From NCBI GenBank assembly GCA_020073585.1, contig JAIQEV010000034.1:1-58728 (forward strand): 58,728 bases of DNA, read 5' to 3'. This document shows positions 7,473 to 21,132 of this stretch, piece by piece. Under the pieces are notes generated by a model, which did no database searches, had not been told where the DNA came from, and worked only from the letters and a program-made list of their open reading frames with translations. A program made the position numbers and the translations under genes. Within the stretch, counting starts at the first letter, position 1. Every line of letters starts with the position of its first letter. This stretch comes from Terriglobia bacterium. GTDB lineage: Bacteria; Acidobacteriota; Terriglobia; Acidiferrales; UBA7541.

Positions 7473-7494
7473 CGGGCACGGCGTGCCGTGCCCG
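7473..7494. repeat. GC-rich perfect hairpin, REP-like
   Basis: CGGGCACGG and its exact complement CCGTGCCCG flank a CGTG loop. It sits between two terminators in non-coding DNA and looks like a short extragenic palindrome; no second copy was seen in this window. Confidence 0.45.
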
Positions 7495-7500
7495 TACGAG

Positions 7501-7541
7501 AAAATAAAACGGGGCGGCTGCCAGCCGCCCCGTTTTATTTT
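7501..7541. terminator. Bidirectional terminator downstream of hppA
   Basis: A near-perfect 41-nt palindrome: AAAATAAAACGGGGCGGCTG and its exact complement are separated by one C. Both strands therefore read as a GC-rich stem followed by a T-rich tail (GTTTTATTTT). It lies 31 bases past the hppA stop and would also block read-through from the left. Confidence 0.85.
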
Positions 7542-7572
7542 GACTTTCGACTGTTGACTTTCGACCGGGCTT

Positions 7573-10041
<2,469 letters not shown>

Positions 10042-10473
10042 GCGAACTCTATCCTCCATAAAAGTCGAACTTCAGCGACGAACTCGTGTCAGGACACTTC
10101 TTGGCGGCACCGAATTTCTACCGGACGCTTGTTCCAGAAGCGGCGCGGAGCAGTTTGCCAGAGATAAAAGCAGGCCTCCACAGCAAATACGTAAGAGGAG
10201 TGCTGAGCTTGCGCGCGCAGCGCCTCCGGATTCCGGCGGCACGACGGGCGGGGAGCTACCCGGTCCCCACGAGCCCACAAGCAAAGTGAACTTTTATAAC
10301 ATTTTATGCAGGGTTGGTCAAACCAGAGACGGGGCTGGCGACCGGGCGCGGGCGCCCGCCGGGGCGCAAGGGAGGGAGCCGCCGGAGGCAGCAAAAACGG
10401 CAGAGGCAGGAAAGCCCCGAGCGATGGTACCATTTCTTTTTTGTGCGGAGCGTTATCCAGGCATCTTAATCAA

Positions 10474-10495
10474 GCGTGACCGCATAGCGGTCAAC
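10474..10495 (-). repeat. Dispersed palindromic repeat, copy 2 (bio leader)
   Basis: Read on the minus strand: GTTGACCGC-TAT-GCGGTCACGC. It ends 8 bases before the bioB Shine-Dalgarno (GAGGG, 10503-10507) and 15 bases before the start codon. The other 400 bases between hppA and bioB contain an AT-rich patch near 10287-10305 (possible -10 TATAAC) but no recognisable BirA operator. Confidence 0.8.
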
Positions 10496-10510
10496 TTGGA
10501 ACGAGGGATC

Positions 10511-11500
10511 ATGCAGACAGGCACCGGGGCAGGCGCGCCAGGGCTTTTGCGCCACGATTGGAAGCAGGAAGAGGTAGCCGCGATCTACCGGCTGCCGCTG
10601 CCGGAGCTGGTTTTCCGGGCGCAGAGCGCGCACCGGGAGCATCACGCGGCGGAGCGCGTGGAGACCTGCCAGCTCATCTCCATCAAGACGGGAGGCTGCC
10701 CGGAAGACTGCGCGTATTGTCCGCAGAGCGCGCACTACGACGCGGAGGTGGACGGACACGGGCTGATGGACCCGCAAGAAGTGATCGCGGCGGCGAAAGA
10801 GGCGGCGGGGCGCGGGGTGACGCGCTTCTGCATGGGCGGAGCGTGGCGGGAAGCGCCGCAGGGGAAAGAGTTCGAGACGGTGCTGGAGATGGTGCGCGGC
10901 GTGGCGGCGGCGGGGCTGGAAGTGTGCTGCACGCTGGGCATGCTGCGGGAAGAGCAGGCGCAGCGGCTGAAGGAAGCGGGGCTGACGGCTTACAATCACA
11001 ACCTGGACACCTCGCCGGAGTTCTACGGCAACATCATTACCACGCGGGTGTATGAGGACCGGTTGCGCACGCTGGCGGCGGTGCGCAAGGCGGGAATCAC
11101 GGTGTGCTGCGGGGGCATTCTGGGCATGGGCGAGCGGGAGCAGGACCGCATCGGGCTGCTGCAGCAGCTGGCCACGCTGCAGCCGCATCCGGAAAGCGTG
11201 CCGGTGAACATGCTGGTGCGCGTGGAGGGCACGCCGCTGGCCGACGCGCCGGCGCTGGACCCGCTGGAGATGGTGCGGGCGATCGCCACGGCGCGCATCC
11301 TGATGCCGGCGTCGCGGGTGCGCCTGGCCGCGGGACGCAAGCAGCTTTCGCCGGAGGCCGTGGCGCTGTGCTTTTTGGCGGGAGCCAACTCGATCTTCGT
11401 AGGAGAACGGCTGCTGACCACGCCGAATCCCGGCCCGGACGAGGATTACCAGATGCTGGAATCGCTGGGGATGAAGCCGCTCGAACCGCATGCCCACTAA
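10511..11500 (+). CDS. bioB: Biotin synthase
   Basis: Radical-SAM enzyme that inserts sulfur into dethiobiotin, the last step of biotin synthesis. The radical-SAM motif [13 protein letters not shown] gives Cys63, Cys67 and Cys70 for the [4Fe-4S] cluster. The conserved cysteines of the second cluster are visible in EVCCTLGML and [11 protein letters not shown], and the Arg ligand is in [10 protein letters not shown]. The NHNLDTSPE and VPVNMLV motifs also match BioB. Its length of 329 residues is normal. ATG 10511 has GAGGG at 10503. The gene overlaps bioF by 11 bases and opens the operon bioB-bioF-bioD-bioA. A palindromic repeat copy lies in the leader. No bioC or bioH is nearby, so pimeloyl precursor genes must be elsewhere. 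Confidence 0.96.
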   Translation: MQTGTGAGAPGLLRHDWKQEEVAAIYRLPLPELVFRAQSAHREHHAAERVETCQLISIKTGGCPEDCAYCPQSAHYDAEVDGHGLMDPQEVIAAAKEAAGRGVTRFCMGGAWREAPQGKEFETVLEMVRGVAAAGLEVCCTLGMLREEQAQRLKEAGLTAYNHNLDTSPEFYGNIITTRVYEDRLRTLAAVRKAGITVCCGGILGMGEREQDRIGLLQQLATLQPHPESVPVNMLVRVEGTPLADAPALDPLEMVRAIATARILMPASRVRLAAGRKQLSPEAVALCFLAGANSIFVGERLLTTPNPGPDEDYQMLESLGMKPLEPHAH

Positions 11501-12668
11501 GAGCCACGTCCGTCTGCGGGAGGAGCTGGAGCGCGAGCTGCGCGCGCTGGAAGCGCGCCGGCAGCGGCGCACGCTGGCCACGCCGGCCGGCGTCAATCTC
11601 TGCTCGAACGATTATCTCGGGCTGGCGGAGCGTGCGGAGCTGCATGCCGCGGTGGTGCAGGCGGTCGAGGATGCGCTGCGCGTCGGGGGCACCGGCTCGC
11701 GGCTGCTCTCCGGGCACAGCGCGGTTTGGGAGGAGATCGAGGAGGAGTTTGCGCGCTTTGCGGGAACGGAGGCGGCGCTCTATTTCGGGAGCGGGTATGC
11801 GGCGAATCTCGGGCTGCTCGGGGCGCTGCTCGGCAAGGGGGATATCGCGTTCTCGGACGCTTTGAACCACGCCAGCCTGATCGACGGGCTGCGGCTCTCC
11901 GGGGCGCGCAAGGTGATCTACCGGCATCGCGATATGGAGGCGCTGGAGAGCGCGCTGCGCGAGCACGCCGGGGAGACCGGGCGCAAGGTGATCGTCACGG
12001 AAAGCGTTTTCGGGATGGACGGCGACTGCGCGCCGATCGCGGAGATGCTGGAGCTGGCGGAGCGCTACGGCGCGGGGCTGATCGTGGACGAGGCCCACGC
12101 CACGGCGGTGCACGGACCCGCGGGGCGCGGGCTGGTGGCGGCGGCGGGAGCGGAGCAGCATGTATGGGCGGTCGTGCACATGTGCGGGAAGGCGCTGGCG
12201 AGCGCGGGGGCGTTTGTTTGCGGGAGCGAGCTGCTGAAGCAGACGCTGGTGAATCGCGCGCGCACGATGATCTTCAGCACGGCCATGCCGCCGTACCTGG
12301 CGGGGCAGATCCGGGCGGCGCTGCGCCTGGCGCTGGGTATGGACGCGGAGCGCGCGGCGCTGCTGGAGCGCGCAAGGAGCTTTGCGGGGGAACTGCGCGC
12401 GGCGGGGTGGAATACGGCGGGCAGCGCTTCGCAGATCGTTCCGGTGCTGATCGGCGGGAACGGCGAGGCCATCGCCGCGGCGGAGCATCTGCAGGCGGCG
12501 GGCTTCGCGGTGCGCCCGATTCGCCCGCCCACGGTGCCGGAAGGCACGGCGCGGCTGCGGCTTTCGCTGACCGCGGCGATTTCCGCGGAAACGCTGCAGC
12601 GGCTCGGCGCAGCGCTGCAGGAGTGGCGCGAGCAGCGCCCGCGGGGCGCCGCCATGGTCCACGCATGA
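11490..12668 (+). CDS. bioF: 8-amino-7-oxononanoate synthase
   Basis: PLP-dependent condensation of pimeloyl-ACP (or -CoA) with L-alanine to give 8-amino-7-oxononanoate, the first committed step of ring assembly. Family motifs are clear: [11 protein letters not shown] near the N-terminus, [11 protein letters not shown], the cofactor-binding [12 protein letters not shown] and the lysine-bearing [11 protein letters not shown]. Its length of 392 residues is typical. Translation starts at ATG 11490 inside bioB and its stop overlaps bioD (ATGA), which indicates translational coupling. No lesions are seen. Confidence 0.95.
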   Translation: MPTKSHVRLREELERELRALEARRQRRTLATPAGVNLCSNDYLGLAERAELHAAVVQAVEDALRVGGTGSRLLSGHSAVWEEIEEEFARFAGTEAALYFGSGYAANLGLLGALLGKGDIAFSDALNHASLIDGLRLSGARKVIYRHRDMEALESALREHAGETGRKVIVTESVFGMDGDCAPIAEMLELAERYGAGLIVDEAHATAVHGPAGRGLVAAAGAEQHVWAVVHMCGKALASAGAFVCGSELLKQTLVNRARTMIFSTAMPPYLAGQIRAALRLALGMDAERAALLERARSFAGELRAAGWNTAGSASQIVPVLIGGNGEAIAAAEHLQAAGFAVRPIRPPTVPEGTARLRLSLTAAISAETLQRLGAALQEWREQRPRGAAMVHA

Positions 12669-13300
12669 ACAAGCAGTTCTTCATCACCGGCACGGACACG
12701 GGAGTGGGCAAGACGGTGCTCTCGGCGGTGCTGTGCGCAGGGCTGGACGCCTGGTATTGGAAGCCGGTGCAGACGGGCACGGCGGAGGGCACCGACCGGG
12801 CGACGGTGATGCGCCTGGCGGGCATCGGCGCGGAGCACACGCTGGAGGAGACGTATTCGTTTGTTCCGCCGGTGTCGCCGCATCTGGCGGCGCACTGGGC
12901 GGGGGTGAGGATTGAGCTGGAGCGCTTCCGTGTTCCGGCGGAGGTTGGCGGGCAGCGGCTGATCGTCGAGGGCGCGGGCGGAGTGCTGGTGCCGCTCAAC
13001 GAGCGGCAGTTCATGCTGGACCTGATCCTGCGGCTGCACATGCCGGTGATCCTCGCGGCGCGCAGCGGGCTGGGCACGATCAACCACACGTTGCTGTCGC
13101 TGGCCGCGCTGCACTCGGCGGAAGTTCCGGTGCACGGCGTGGTGCTGATCGGCGAGCCCAACAAGGACAATCGCGCGGCCATCGAGCGCTACGGGCACAC
13201 GCGGGTGCTCGGGGAGATTCCCATGCTGGCGCAACTGCAGCGCAGCGCGCTGCTGCAGGTGTTTCTGAACCATTTTGAGCGCGACGCCTTCCCCCGATGA
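12665..13300 (+). CDS. bioD: Dethiobiotin synthetase
   Basis: ATP-dependent carboxylation of 7,8-diaminononanoate to form the ureido ring of dethiobiotin. The N-terminal P-loop FITGTDTGVGKT (Lys16) is diagnostic, followed by YWKPVQTG and the VEGAGGVLVPL motif that binds substrate and Mg. Its length of 211 residues is usual. It overlaps both neighbours by four bases (ATGA at each junction), placing it firmly inside the biotin operon between bioF and bioA. Confidence 0.95.
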   Translation: MNKQFFITGTDTGVGKTVLSAVLCAGLDAWYWKPVQTGTAEGTDRATVMRLAGIGAEHTLEETYSFVPPVSPHLAAHWAGVRIELERFRVPAEVGGQRLIVEGAGGVLVPLNERQFMLDLILRLHMPVILAARSGLGTINHTLLSLAALHSAEVPVHGVVLIGEPNKDNRAAIERYGHTRVLGEIPMLAQLQRSALLQVFLNHFERDAFPR

Positions 13301-14604
13301 AGCCCGCACCTCCAGCTCTGCGCATTTGGCATCCTTTCACGCAGGCGGCGCTGGATGCGCCGCCGCTGCGCGTGGTGCGCGGGGAAGGCGCGCACCTGAT
13401 CCTGGACGATGGCGGCCGCGTGGTGGACGCCATCTCCTCGTGGTGGGTGAACATCCACGGGCACGGGAATCCGCGCATCGCCGCGGCCATCGCGGCACAG
13501 GCGCGGAAGCTCGAGCAGGTGATCCTCGCGGGATTCACGCACGACGCCGCGGAAGAGCTGGCGCAGCGGCTGCGCAAGTGGCTGCCGGCGGAGCTGACGC
13601 ACATGTTTTTCTCGGACGACGGCTCGACGGCGGTGGAGGTGGCGCTGAAGCTGGCCGTGCAGTACTGGAGCAACCTGGGGCGGGCGGAGCGCAGCGAGAT
13701 CGTGGCGCTGGAGCACGGCTATCACGGGGACACCGCGGGGGCCATGTCGGTGAGCGACGATTCACCGTTCACCGCGGCGTTTCGCGGGATGCGCTTCCCC
13801 GCGCACCGCGTGCATTCCGCGTATTGCCACCGCTGCCCGGTGGGATTGAAGAGAGAGTCGTGCGGCATCGAGTGCGCCGCGAGTCTCGAGAAGCTGCTGG
13901 GAGAGCGCGGGGAACGGATCGCGGCGGTAATCGTCGAACCGCTGCTGCAGGGCGCGGGCGGGATGATCGTGCATCCCGTGGAATTCCTGCAGAAGGTGCG
14001 CGAACTGTGCACGCGGCACGGCGTGCTGCTCATCGCCGATGAGGTGCTCACCGGGTTCGGGCGCACGGGGAAGATGTTCGCGTGCGAGCATGCCGGGATC
14101 GCGCCCGACCTGATGTGCCTGTCCAAGGGGCTGACCGCGGGGTTTCTGCCCATGGCGCTGACGCTGACGACCGAGCGGGTGGAAGCGGCGTTCCGCAGCG
14201 AAGACCGGCTGCGCACGTTTTTCCACGGGCATTCGTTCACCGGGAACGCGCTGGGCTGCGCCGCGGCCTGCGCCAGCCTGCAGATCTTCGAGGACGAGCC
14301 GGTCTTCGAGCGCATCGCGGGCATCGCGGGGATTCACGCGGAACGGCTGGCGCGGCTGAAAGAGCATGCCGCGGTGGGAGAAGTGCGGCAGATCGGCACG
14401 GTGGCGGCCGTGGAGCTGCGCGCGGATGACGCCGGGTATCTTTCCAGCCTGCGCCCGCGGCTGTACCGCTTTTTCCGCGAGCGCGGGGTGCTCCTGCGCC
14501 CGCTGGGCAACGTGATTTACGTGCTGCCGCCGTACGTGATCGAGCCGGACGAGCTGCACCGCGTCCACGACGTGGTCGCCGAGGCGATCCAGACGCTGCT
14601 GTAA
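13297..14604 (+). CDS. bioA: Adenosylmethionine-8-amino-7-oxononanoate aminotransferase
   Basis: PLP enzyme that transfers an amino group from S-adenosylmethionine to 8-amino-7-oxononanoate. Identifying features are the N-terminal WHPFTQ, SSWWVNIHGHG, the FSDDGSTAVEVALK segment, IADEVLTGFGRTG (cofactor aspartate) and LSKGLTAGFLPMA with the PLP lysine. The C-terminal GNVIYVLPPYVI is typical. Its length is 435 residues. It is the last gene of the overlapping bio cluster. The next gene follows after 60 bases with its own Shine-Dalgarno and may or may not share the transcript. Confidence 0.95.
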   Translation: MKPAPPALRIWHPFTQAALDAPPLRVVRGEGAHLILDDGGRVVDAISSWWVNIHGHGNPRIAAAIAAQARKLEQVILAGFTHDAAEELAQRLRKWLPAELTHMFFSDDGSTAVEVALKLAVQYWSNLGRAERSEIVALEHGYHGDTAGAMSVSDDSPFTAAFRGMRFPAHRVHSAYCHRCPVGLKRESCGIECAASLEKLLGERGERIAAVIVEPLLQGAGGMIVHPVEFLQKVRELCTRHGVLLIADEVLTGFGRTGKMFACEHAGIAPDLMCLSKGLTAGFLPMALTLTTERVEAAFRSEDRLRTFFHGHSFTGNALGCAAACASLQIFEDEPVFERIAGIAGIHAERLARLKEHAAVGEVRQIGTVAAVELRADDAGYLSSLRPRLYRFFRERGVLLRPLGNVIYVLPPYVIEPDELHRVHDVVAEAIQTLL

Positions 14605-14664
14605 GGAGCGGGCGCGCGTTGGCGCTCCCTGTTAAACTGAGAGGAAGCAAGGGAGGATGCGGGC

Positions 14665-15297
14665 TTGGCATCGACGCTGATTTTGGTGCGCAAAAAAATC
14701 GCGGCATTTGCCGGGGGGCTGGGCGCCACCGGGCTCTTCACGATCTCCTTTCTCGATTCCTCGGTGCTCAGTTTTCCGATCCTCAACGACCTGCTGCTCA
14801 TCGATTTGTCCATCAAGCATCCGGCGCGCATGCCGTTCTATGCGCTCTCGGCAACGGTGGGGTCGGTCGCGGGCTGCGTGGTGCTCTATTTTCTGGCGCG
14901 CAAGGGCGGGGAAGCGCTCTTCCATCAGAAAGCCGGGGGGCGCGCCAGCGTCATCCGCTACTGGGTCGAACGGAACGGATTTTTCGGAGTGCTGATTGCC
15001 GCGCTGCTGCCGCCGCCGACGCCGTTCAAGGTCTTCGTCTTCGCTGCCGGCGTTTTCGAAGTGCCGCTCGCGCGCTTCATCAGCGCGATTCTGCTGGCGC
15101 GGCTGTTCCGCTATTTCGGGATCGGCTATCTCTCCATCCGCTATGGCCCGGACGCTTTGCCCTACCTTGCGCACCACAAGCTGCATGTGACGGTGCTGGT
15201 GATCGGGCTGGTGACGGTGAGCTACATGCTTTCGCAGATTCTGCTGAGGAAGCGCCATCCCGAAACACTCGCGGCGGCAAAATCCGACCAAGTTTAA
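14665..15297 (+). CDS. VTT (DedA/YqaA-like) membrane protein
   Basis: A 210-residue integral membrane protein of the SNARE-associated/VTT superfamily. The re-entrant-loop motifs are visible as FTISFLDSSVLSFPILNDLLL, GSVAGCVVLYFLARKGG and FGVLIAALLPPPTPFKVFVFAAG, followed by a long final helix. Bacterial members are implicated in lipid scrambling and envelope homeostasis. The start is TTG 14665: GGAGG at 14652-14656 lies 8 bases upstream, whereas the nearby ATG at 14657 is in another frame. It is unrelated to biotin synthesis by sequence and probably only a neighbour of that operon. Confidence 0.78.
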   Translation: MASTLILVRKKIAAFAGGLGATGLFTISFLDSSVLSFPILNDLLLIDLSIKHPARMPFYALSATVGSVAGCVVLYFLARKGGEALFHQKAGGRASVIRYWVERNGFFGVLIAALLPPPTPFKVFVFAAGVFEVPLARFISAILLARLFRYFGIGYLSIRYGPDALPYLAHHKLHVTVLVIGLVTVSYMLSQILLRKRHPETLAAAKSDQV

Positions 15298-15316
15298 GGG
15301 ATAGATGGAAGGGGCG

Positions 15317-16324
15317 TCACTGGGCGAGGTCGCGTTCCCAGATGATGGCCTGGCGGCGTACCTGTGCGTCCGGGGTGAGGTCGATGGCGGCGGCGAGCGA
15401 GCGGGCGCTCTCGCCCGCCGCGGCGCCGGCCAGGTCGCGCAGCGTGACGCGGTAGCCTTCCGGCGTCTTTTCCACGGTGGCTTTGGGGAAGCGCGCCACG
15501 GCCAGGAAGCGCCGCGCGGCGTCCGTGCCGCGGGCGGCGTCCAGCGCGGCGGAAGGCTCGGGCTTGAAGATGGTCTGCCCCGCTTCGGGGTTGAACGAAG
15601 CTCCGGGCCCGGCGGGAACCGCAAGCAGGTGCAGGGCGCTTTCCGTTTCCACGATGCCGCGCCAGGCGAAGGGCGAAGCGGCCTCGGGAAAGGCCGCGGC
15701 GCGATGCGCCATCTGGCCGCGGTAGGTGCGCGAATCGAGGGCCGCGACCGCGCTGGCGTGAAGAGAAACGCGTGCGCCGGTGTACGCGAGCATCGCCAGC
15801 AGCGCCAGCAGCGCGCCCCAGCGCCCGCGCGGACCTTTCTCTTTTGCGCCGATCTCCTCGGTGACCAGGCGCAGCAACAACGGAAAGAGCACGCCGGCCA
15901 CGAGGATGGCCAGAATCCAGGGGTCAATTCCGCCCAGCCAGTCCAGCGCATAGCGCTGGGTGCGCAACGGCCAGAACAGCGCCACGCCTCCGGCTTGCGC
16001 AAGATCCAGGGCGAGGTGCAGGGCTGCGGCCAGAAAAGCCGCGGCGAAGGCGACAAGAAACCGCGTGGGCTGGTTTTCTTTTTTTGGAAAGAGGGCGGAG
16101 AGCAGCGCGGCGGCGAGGAGCGCGAGAAGGACGGTTCCGAGGAGCGAGTGCGTGGCCGTGTGGTGCGCGGCGAAATAGGCGGAGGGACCGAAGAAAGCGC
16201 TGAGTTCGTCGAGATCGGCGGCGGTGCCCGCGGCGACGGCGGCGACGACCGTGAGGCGCGAGGCGCGCGGAAAAAAGGCCCGCGTGGCGGCGAACGATGC
16301 GAGGCCATGGGTGATCGGATCCAT
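15317..16324 (-). CDS. DUF457/YdjM-like membrane-bound putative metal hydrolase
   Basis: The N-terminus MDPITHGLASFAATRAFF with TAADLDELSAFFG and HHTATHSLLG matches the membrane-bound metal-dependent hydrolase-like family (DUF457, YdjM/LexA-regulated type). The His and Asp residues in these motifs would bind a metal. Four to five hydrophobic helices occupy the first 190 residues. The C-terminal 140 residues form a soluble domain, probably extracytoplasmic (MAHRAAAFPEAASPFAWRGIVE). In total it has 335 residues. It lies 8 bases upstream (in coordinates) of the lipid kinase gene on the same strand, so these two are likely co-transcribed, kinase first. Enzymatic activity has not been established for the family. 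Confidence 0.72.
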   Translation of the reverse strand: MDPITHGLASFAATRAFFPRASRLTVVAAVAAGTAADLDELSAFFGPSAYFAAHHTATHSLLGTVLLALLAAALLSALFPKKENQPTRFLVAFAAAFLAAALHLALDLAQAGGVALFWPLRTQRYALDWLGGIDPWILAILVAGVLFPLLLRLVTEEIGAKEKGPRGRWGALLALLAMLAYTGARVSLHASAVAALDSRTYRGQMAHRAAAFPEAASPFAWRGIVETESALHLLAVPAGPGASFNPEAGQTIFKPEPSAALDAARGTDAARRFLAVARFPKATVEKTPEGYRVTLRDLAGAAAGESARSLAAAIDLTPDAQVRRQAIIWERDLAQ

Positions 16325-16332
16325 GAGCAGGC

Positions 16333-19246
<2,914 letters not shown>

Positions 19247-19307
19247 TTCATTGGAGCTGTTGGAAGCGCTGCATTGTTCGAGCGTTTAACTATTCAAGGG
19301 CCTTTCC

Positions 19308-19335
19308 CCGACTAGGCCGCGCTTCGCGGTATAAT
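19308..19335 (+). promoter_or_regulatory. Promoter of rnpB
   Basis: A perfect -10 TATAAT (19330-19335) is preceded at 16 bases by ccGACt (19308-19313). The predicted start, about seven bases downstream, coincides with the first base of the RNase P P1 helix at 19342. Confidence 0.6.
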
Positions 19336-19341
19336 AGGAAT

Positions 19342-19827
19342 GGCGGGTGGGCCGGGCGATCGCTGGTCTGGTCATCGCAAGATGGCTGGACGGGAGGAAA
19401 GTCCGGACACCCTGGTCCAGGCCGCAAGGCTGGGGACCAGAGGGCAACGCGCCTGGTAACGCCAGGGGGCCGGGTTGGGAACGATCCGGTCACGGACAGT
19501 GCCACAGAGAAGATACCGCCGGCGGAGCGCAGCCCGGTGACAGCTCGGAGGAAAACCTCCGAGACGTCTTCGTATCGCACGCTTCGCAGGTAAGGGTGAA
19601 AAGGTGGGGTAAGAGCCCACCGCCCCGGTGGCAACACCGGGGGCACGGCAAACCCCGCGTGGTGCAAGGCCAAATAGGAGGGGAGGGCTGGCCCGGCCTG
19701 TTATCAACCCTCGGGTAGGCTGCTGGAGTCACGGCGCGAGCCGTGGCCTAGAGGAATGGTCGCCGCAGCGCGCAGGCCGCTTTTGGGACGCGCGCCGCAC
19801 AGAATCCGGCTTACAGGCTCATCCGCC
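19342..19827 (+). ncRNA. rnpB: RNase P RNA, bacterial type A
   Basis: Catalytic RNA that removes 5' leaders from pre-tRNAs. The universally conserved core is present: GAGGAAAGTCCGGAC near 19396, the GGTAACGCC region, the conserved GGTAAGGGTGAAAAGGTG segment, and AGAGGAATGGTCGCCG followed by CAGAATCCGGCTTACAG near the 3' end. The ends are set by helix P1: GGCGGGTGGGCC at 19342-19353 pairs, with G-T wobbles, with GGCTCATCCGCC at 19816-19827. The length of about 486 nt is on the long side of type A but normal for acidobacteria-like high-GC bacteria. A TATAAT box sits directly upstream. It is flanked by the disrupted ligA and an unrelated oxidoreductase. Confidence 0.95.
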
Positions 19828-19847
19828 AATAAGTTTTTCGGAAGCAC

Positions 19848-19873
19848 AGACCTGGTCTTTGGGTGCCAGGTCT
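19848..19873 (+). terminator. Possible hairpin downstream of rnpB
   Basis: AGACCTGG (19848-19855) and CCAGGTCT (19866-19873) form an 8-bp stem with a 10-nt loop. A TTTTTT run follows only 30 bases later, so termination by this hairpin is uncertain. Confidence 0.35.
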
Positions 19874-19946
19874 TTGCTGCAATGTTGTGGCAATTTTTTC
19901 TCCAGCCCATCCTCGTTGAGCACAATTCGCCCCCGGAGGGAGAGCC

Positions 19947-21068
19947 TTGCCAGGTTCCTCGACAAAAACGCGCTGGGGGAAAACTCCCTGGACGATTGAT
20001 TTTCATCCGGCGCGGCGCCCGCTGCCCGAGGAAGTGGATTTCGCGGTAGTCGGAGGAGGCTTCACGGGCCTGGCGGCCGCGGCGTGGCTGCGGCGTCTCG
20101 CGCCGCTACAAAGCGTCGCGCTATTGGAAGGCGCATCCATCGGCGCGGGCTCCAGCGGGCATACGGGCGGCGTGCCGCTGGCCGAAACCGCCGCGGGCGA
20201 TCTCCCCGGGCTGGGCGACGTGCTGGCCGGATTTTCTGGCGTGCTGCGCGAGCTTGGCGTGGAGTGCGACCTCGCATTGCCAGGGGCATGGGAGCTGGGC
20301 CGGGACGGCGGCTTGCCGAATTCGCCGGTGGCCTGGGCGGATTCCGGCATGCTGCGCGTGGCCCGGGAAATTCCCGGCGGGACGCTGGACCCGGGAAAAC
20401 TGGTGAGCGGATTGGCGCGCGCCGCGCAGGAGTCGGGCGCACTCTTGTTCGAAAACGCCCGCGTCGAAGAGATCGTGTTCGAAGAACCGTTGCGCGTGCG
20501 CGTTTCCGGCGGGCAACTGCGCGCGCAGCATGTGCTGATCGCTACCAATGCGGAGTCCCTGGAGCTGAGCGGTCTGGCGAGTCGTGCGCAGCCCACGTTT
20601 ACTCTGGCGGTGGCGACCGAGCCGCTCACGGCGGCGCAACTGGAAGCCCTGGGACTTTCGGCGCGGAAGCCTTTCTACACGATTGATCTGCCCTATCTTT
20701 GGGGGCGGCTGCTGGCCACGAATGGCGTCATTTTCGGAAGTGGGCTGGTGCACCTGGAGGATTGGCGCGAGCTGGCCGCGCTGGATATCGCAGCGGGGGA
20801 AGCGGCCGAGCTGATCGCCAGCCTCGAACGGCGCGTGCGCGGAATGCATCCGATTCTGCAGTCCGTCCAATTCACGCACCGGTGGGGAGGGCCGATCCTG
20901 ATCGCCGAGCAGTGGCGTCCGGTGTTCACGCGGCACGCACGGAGTTCGCGCGTGCTGGTGCTGGGCGCCTACAGCGGGCACGGCGTGGCGCTCTCCGTCC
21001 ATCTGGGACGCTGGGCCGCCGAAGCGATGCTGGGACGGAGAGAACTGCCGGAGTGGAATAGGGCCTGA
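19947..21068 (+). CDS. FAD-dependent oxidoreductase (DAO family)
   Basis: A 373-residue flavoprotein of the D-amino-acid oxidase/glycine oxidase superfamily. The dinucleotide-binding motif VVGGGFTGLAAAAWLRR is at residues 34-50, followed by ALLEGASIGAGSSGHTGG. A C-terminal FAD-contacting segment reads VLVLGAYSGHGVALSVHLG. Related enzymes oxidise amines or amino acids (for example gamma-glutamylputrescine oxidase), but the substrate cannot be deduced here. The start is TTG 19947, supported by the strong GGAGGGAG at 19935-19942. No metabolic partner lies nearby: rnpB is upstream and the activase gene converges from downstream. Confidence 0.8.
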   Translation: MPGSSTKTRWGKTPWTIDFHPARRPLPEEVDFAVVGGGFTGLAAAAWLRRLAPLQSVALLEGASIGAGSSGHTGGVPLAETAAGDLPGLGDVLAGFSGVLRELGVECDLALPGAWELGRDGGLPNSPVAWADSGMLRVAREIPGGTLDPGKLVSGLARAAQESGALLFENARVEEIVFEEPLRVRVSGGQLRAQHVLIATNAESLELSGLASRAQPTFTLAVATEPLTAAQLEALGLSARKPFYTIDLPYLWGRLLATNGVIFGSGLVHLEDWRELAALDIAAGEAAELIASLERRVRGMHPILQSVQFTHRWGGPILIAEQWRPVFTRHARSSRVLVLGAYSGHGVALSVHLGRWAAEAMLGRRELPEWNRA

Positions 21069-21132
21069 ATTGTAAGGGGAATTGCCAGCCGTCGCGTTGA
21101 GGGCCCCGGGCGCCGATGGGGCCGCCGTGGTT

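Noticed and set aside
10060-10510. BirA operator or riboswitch upstream of bioB
   Set aside because: No TTGTAAACC-type inverted repeat and no conserved riboswitch core could be seen; the only palindrome there is the dispersed repeat.
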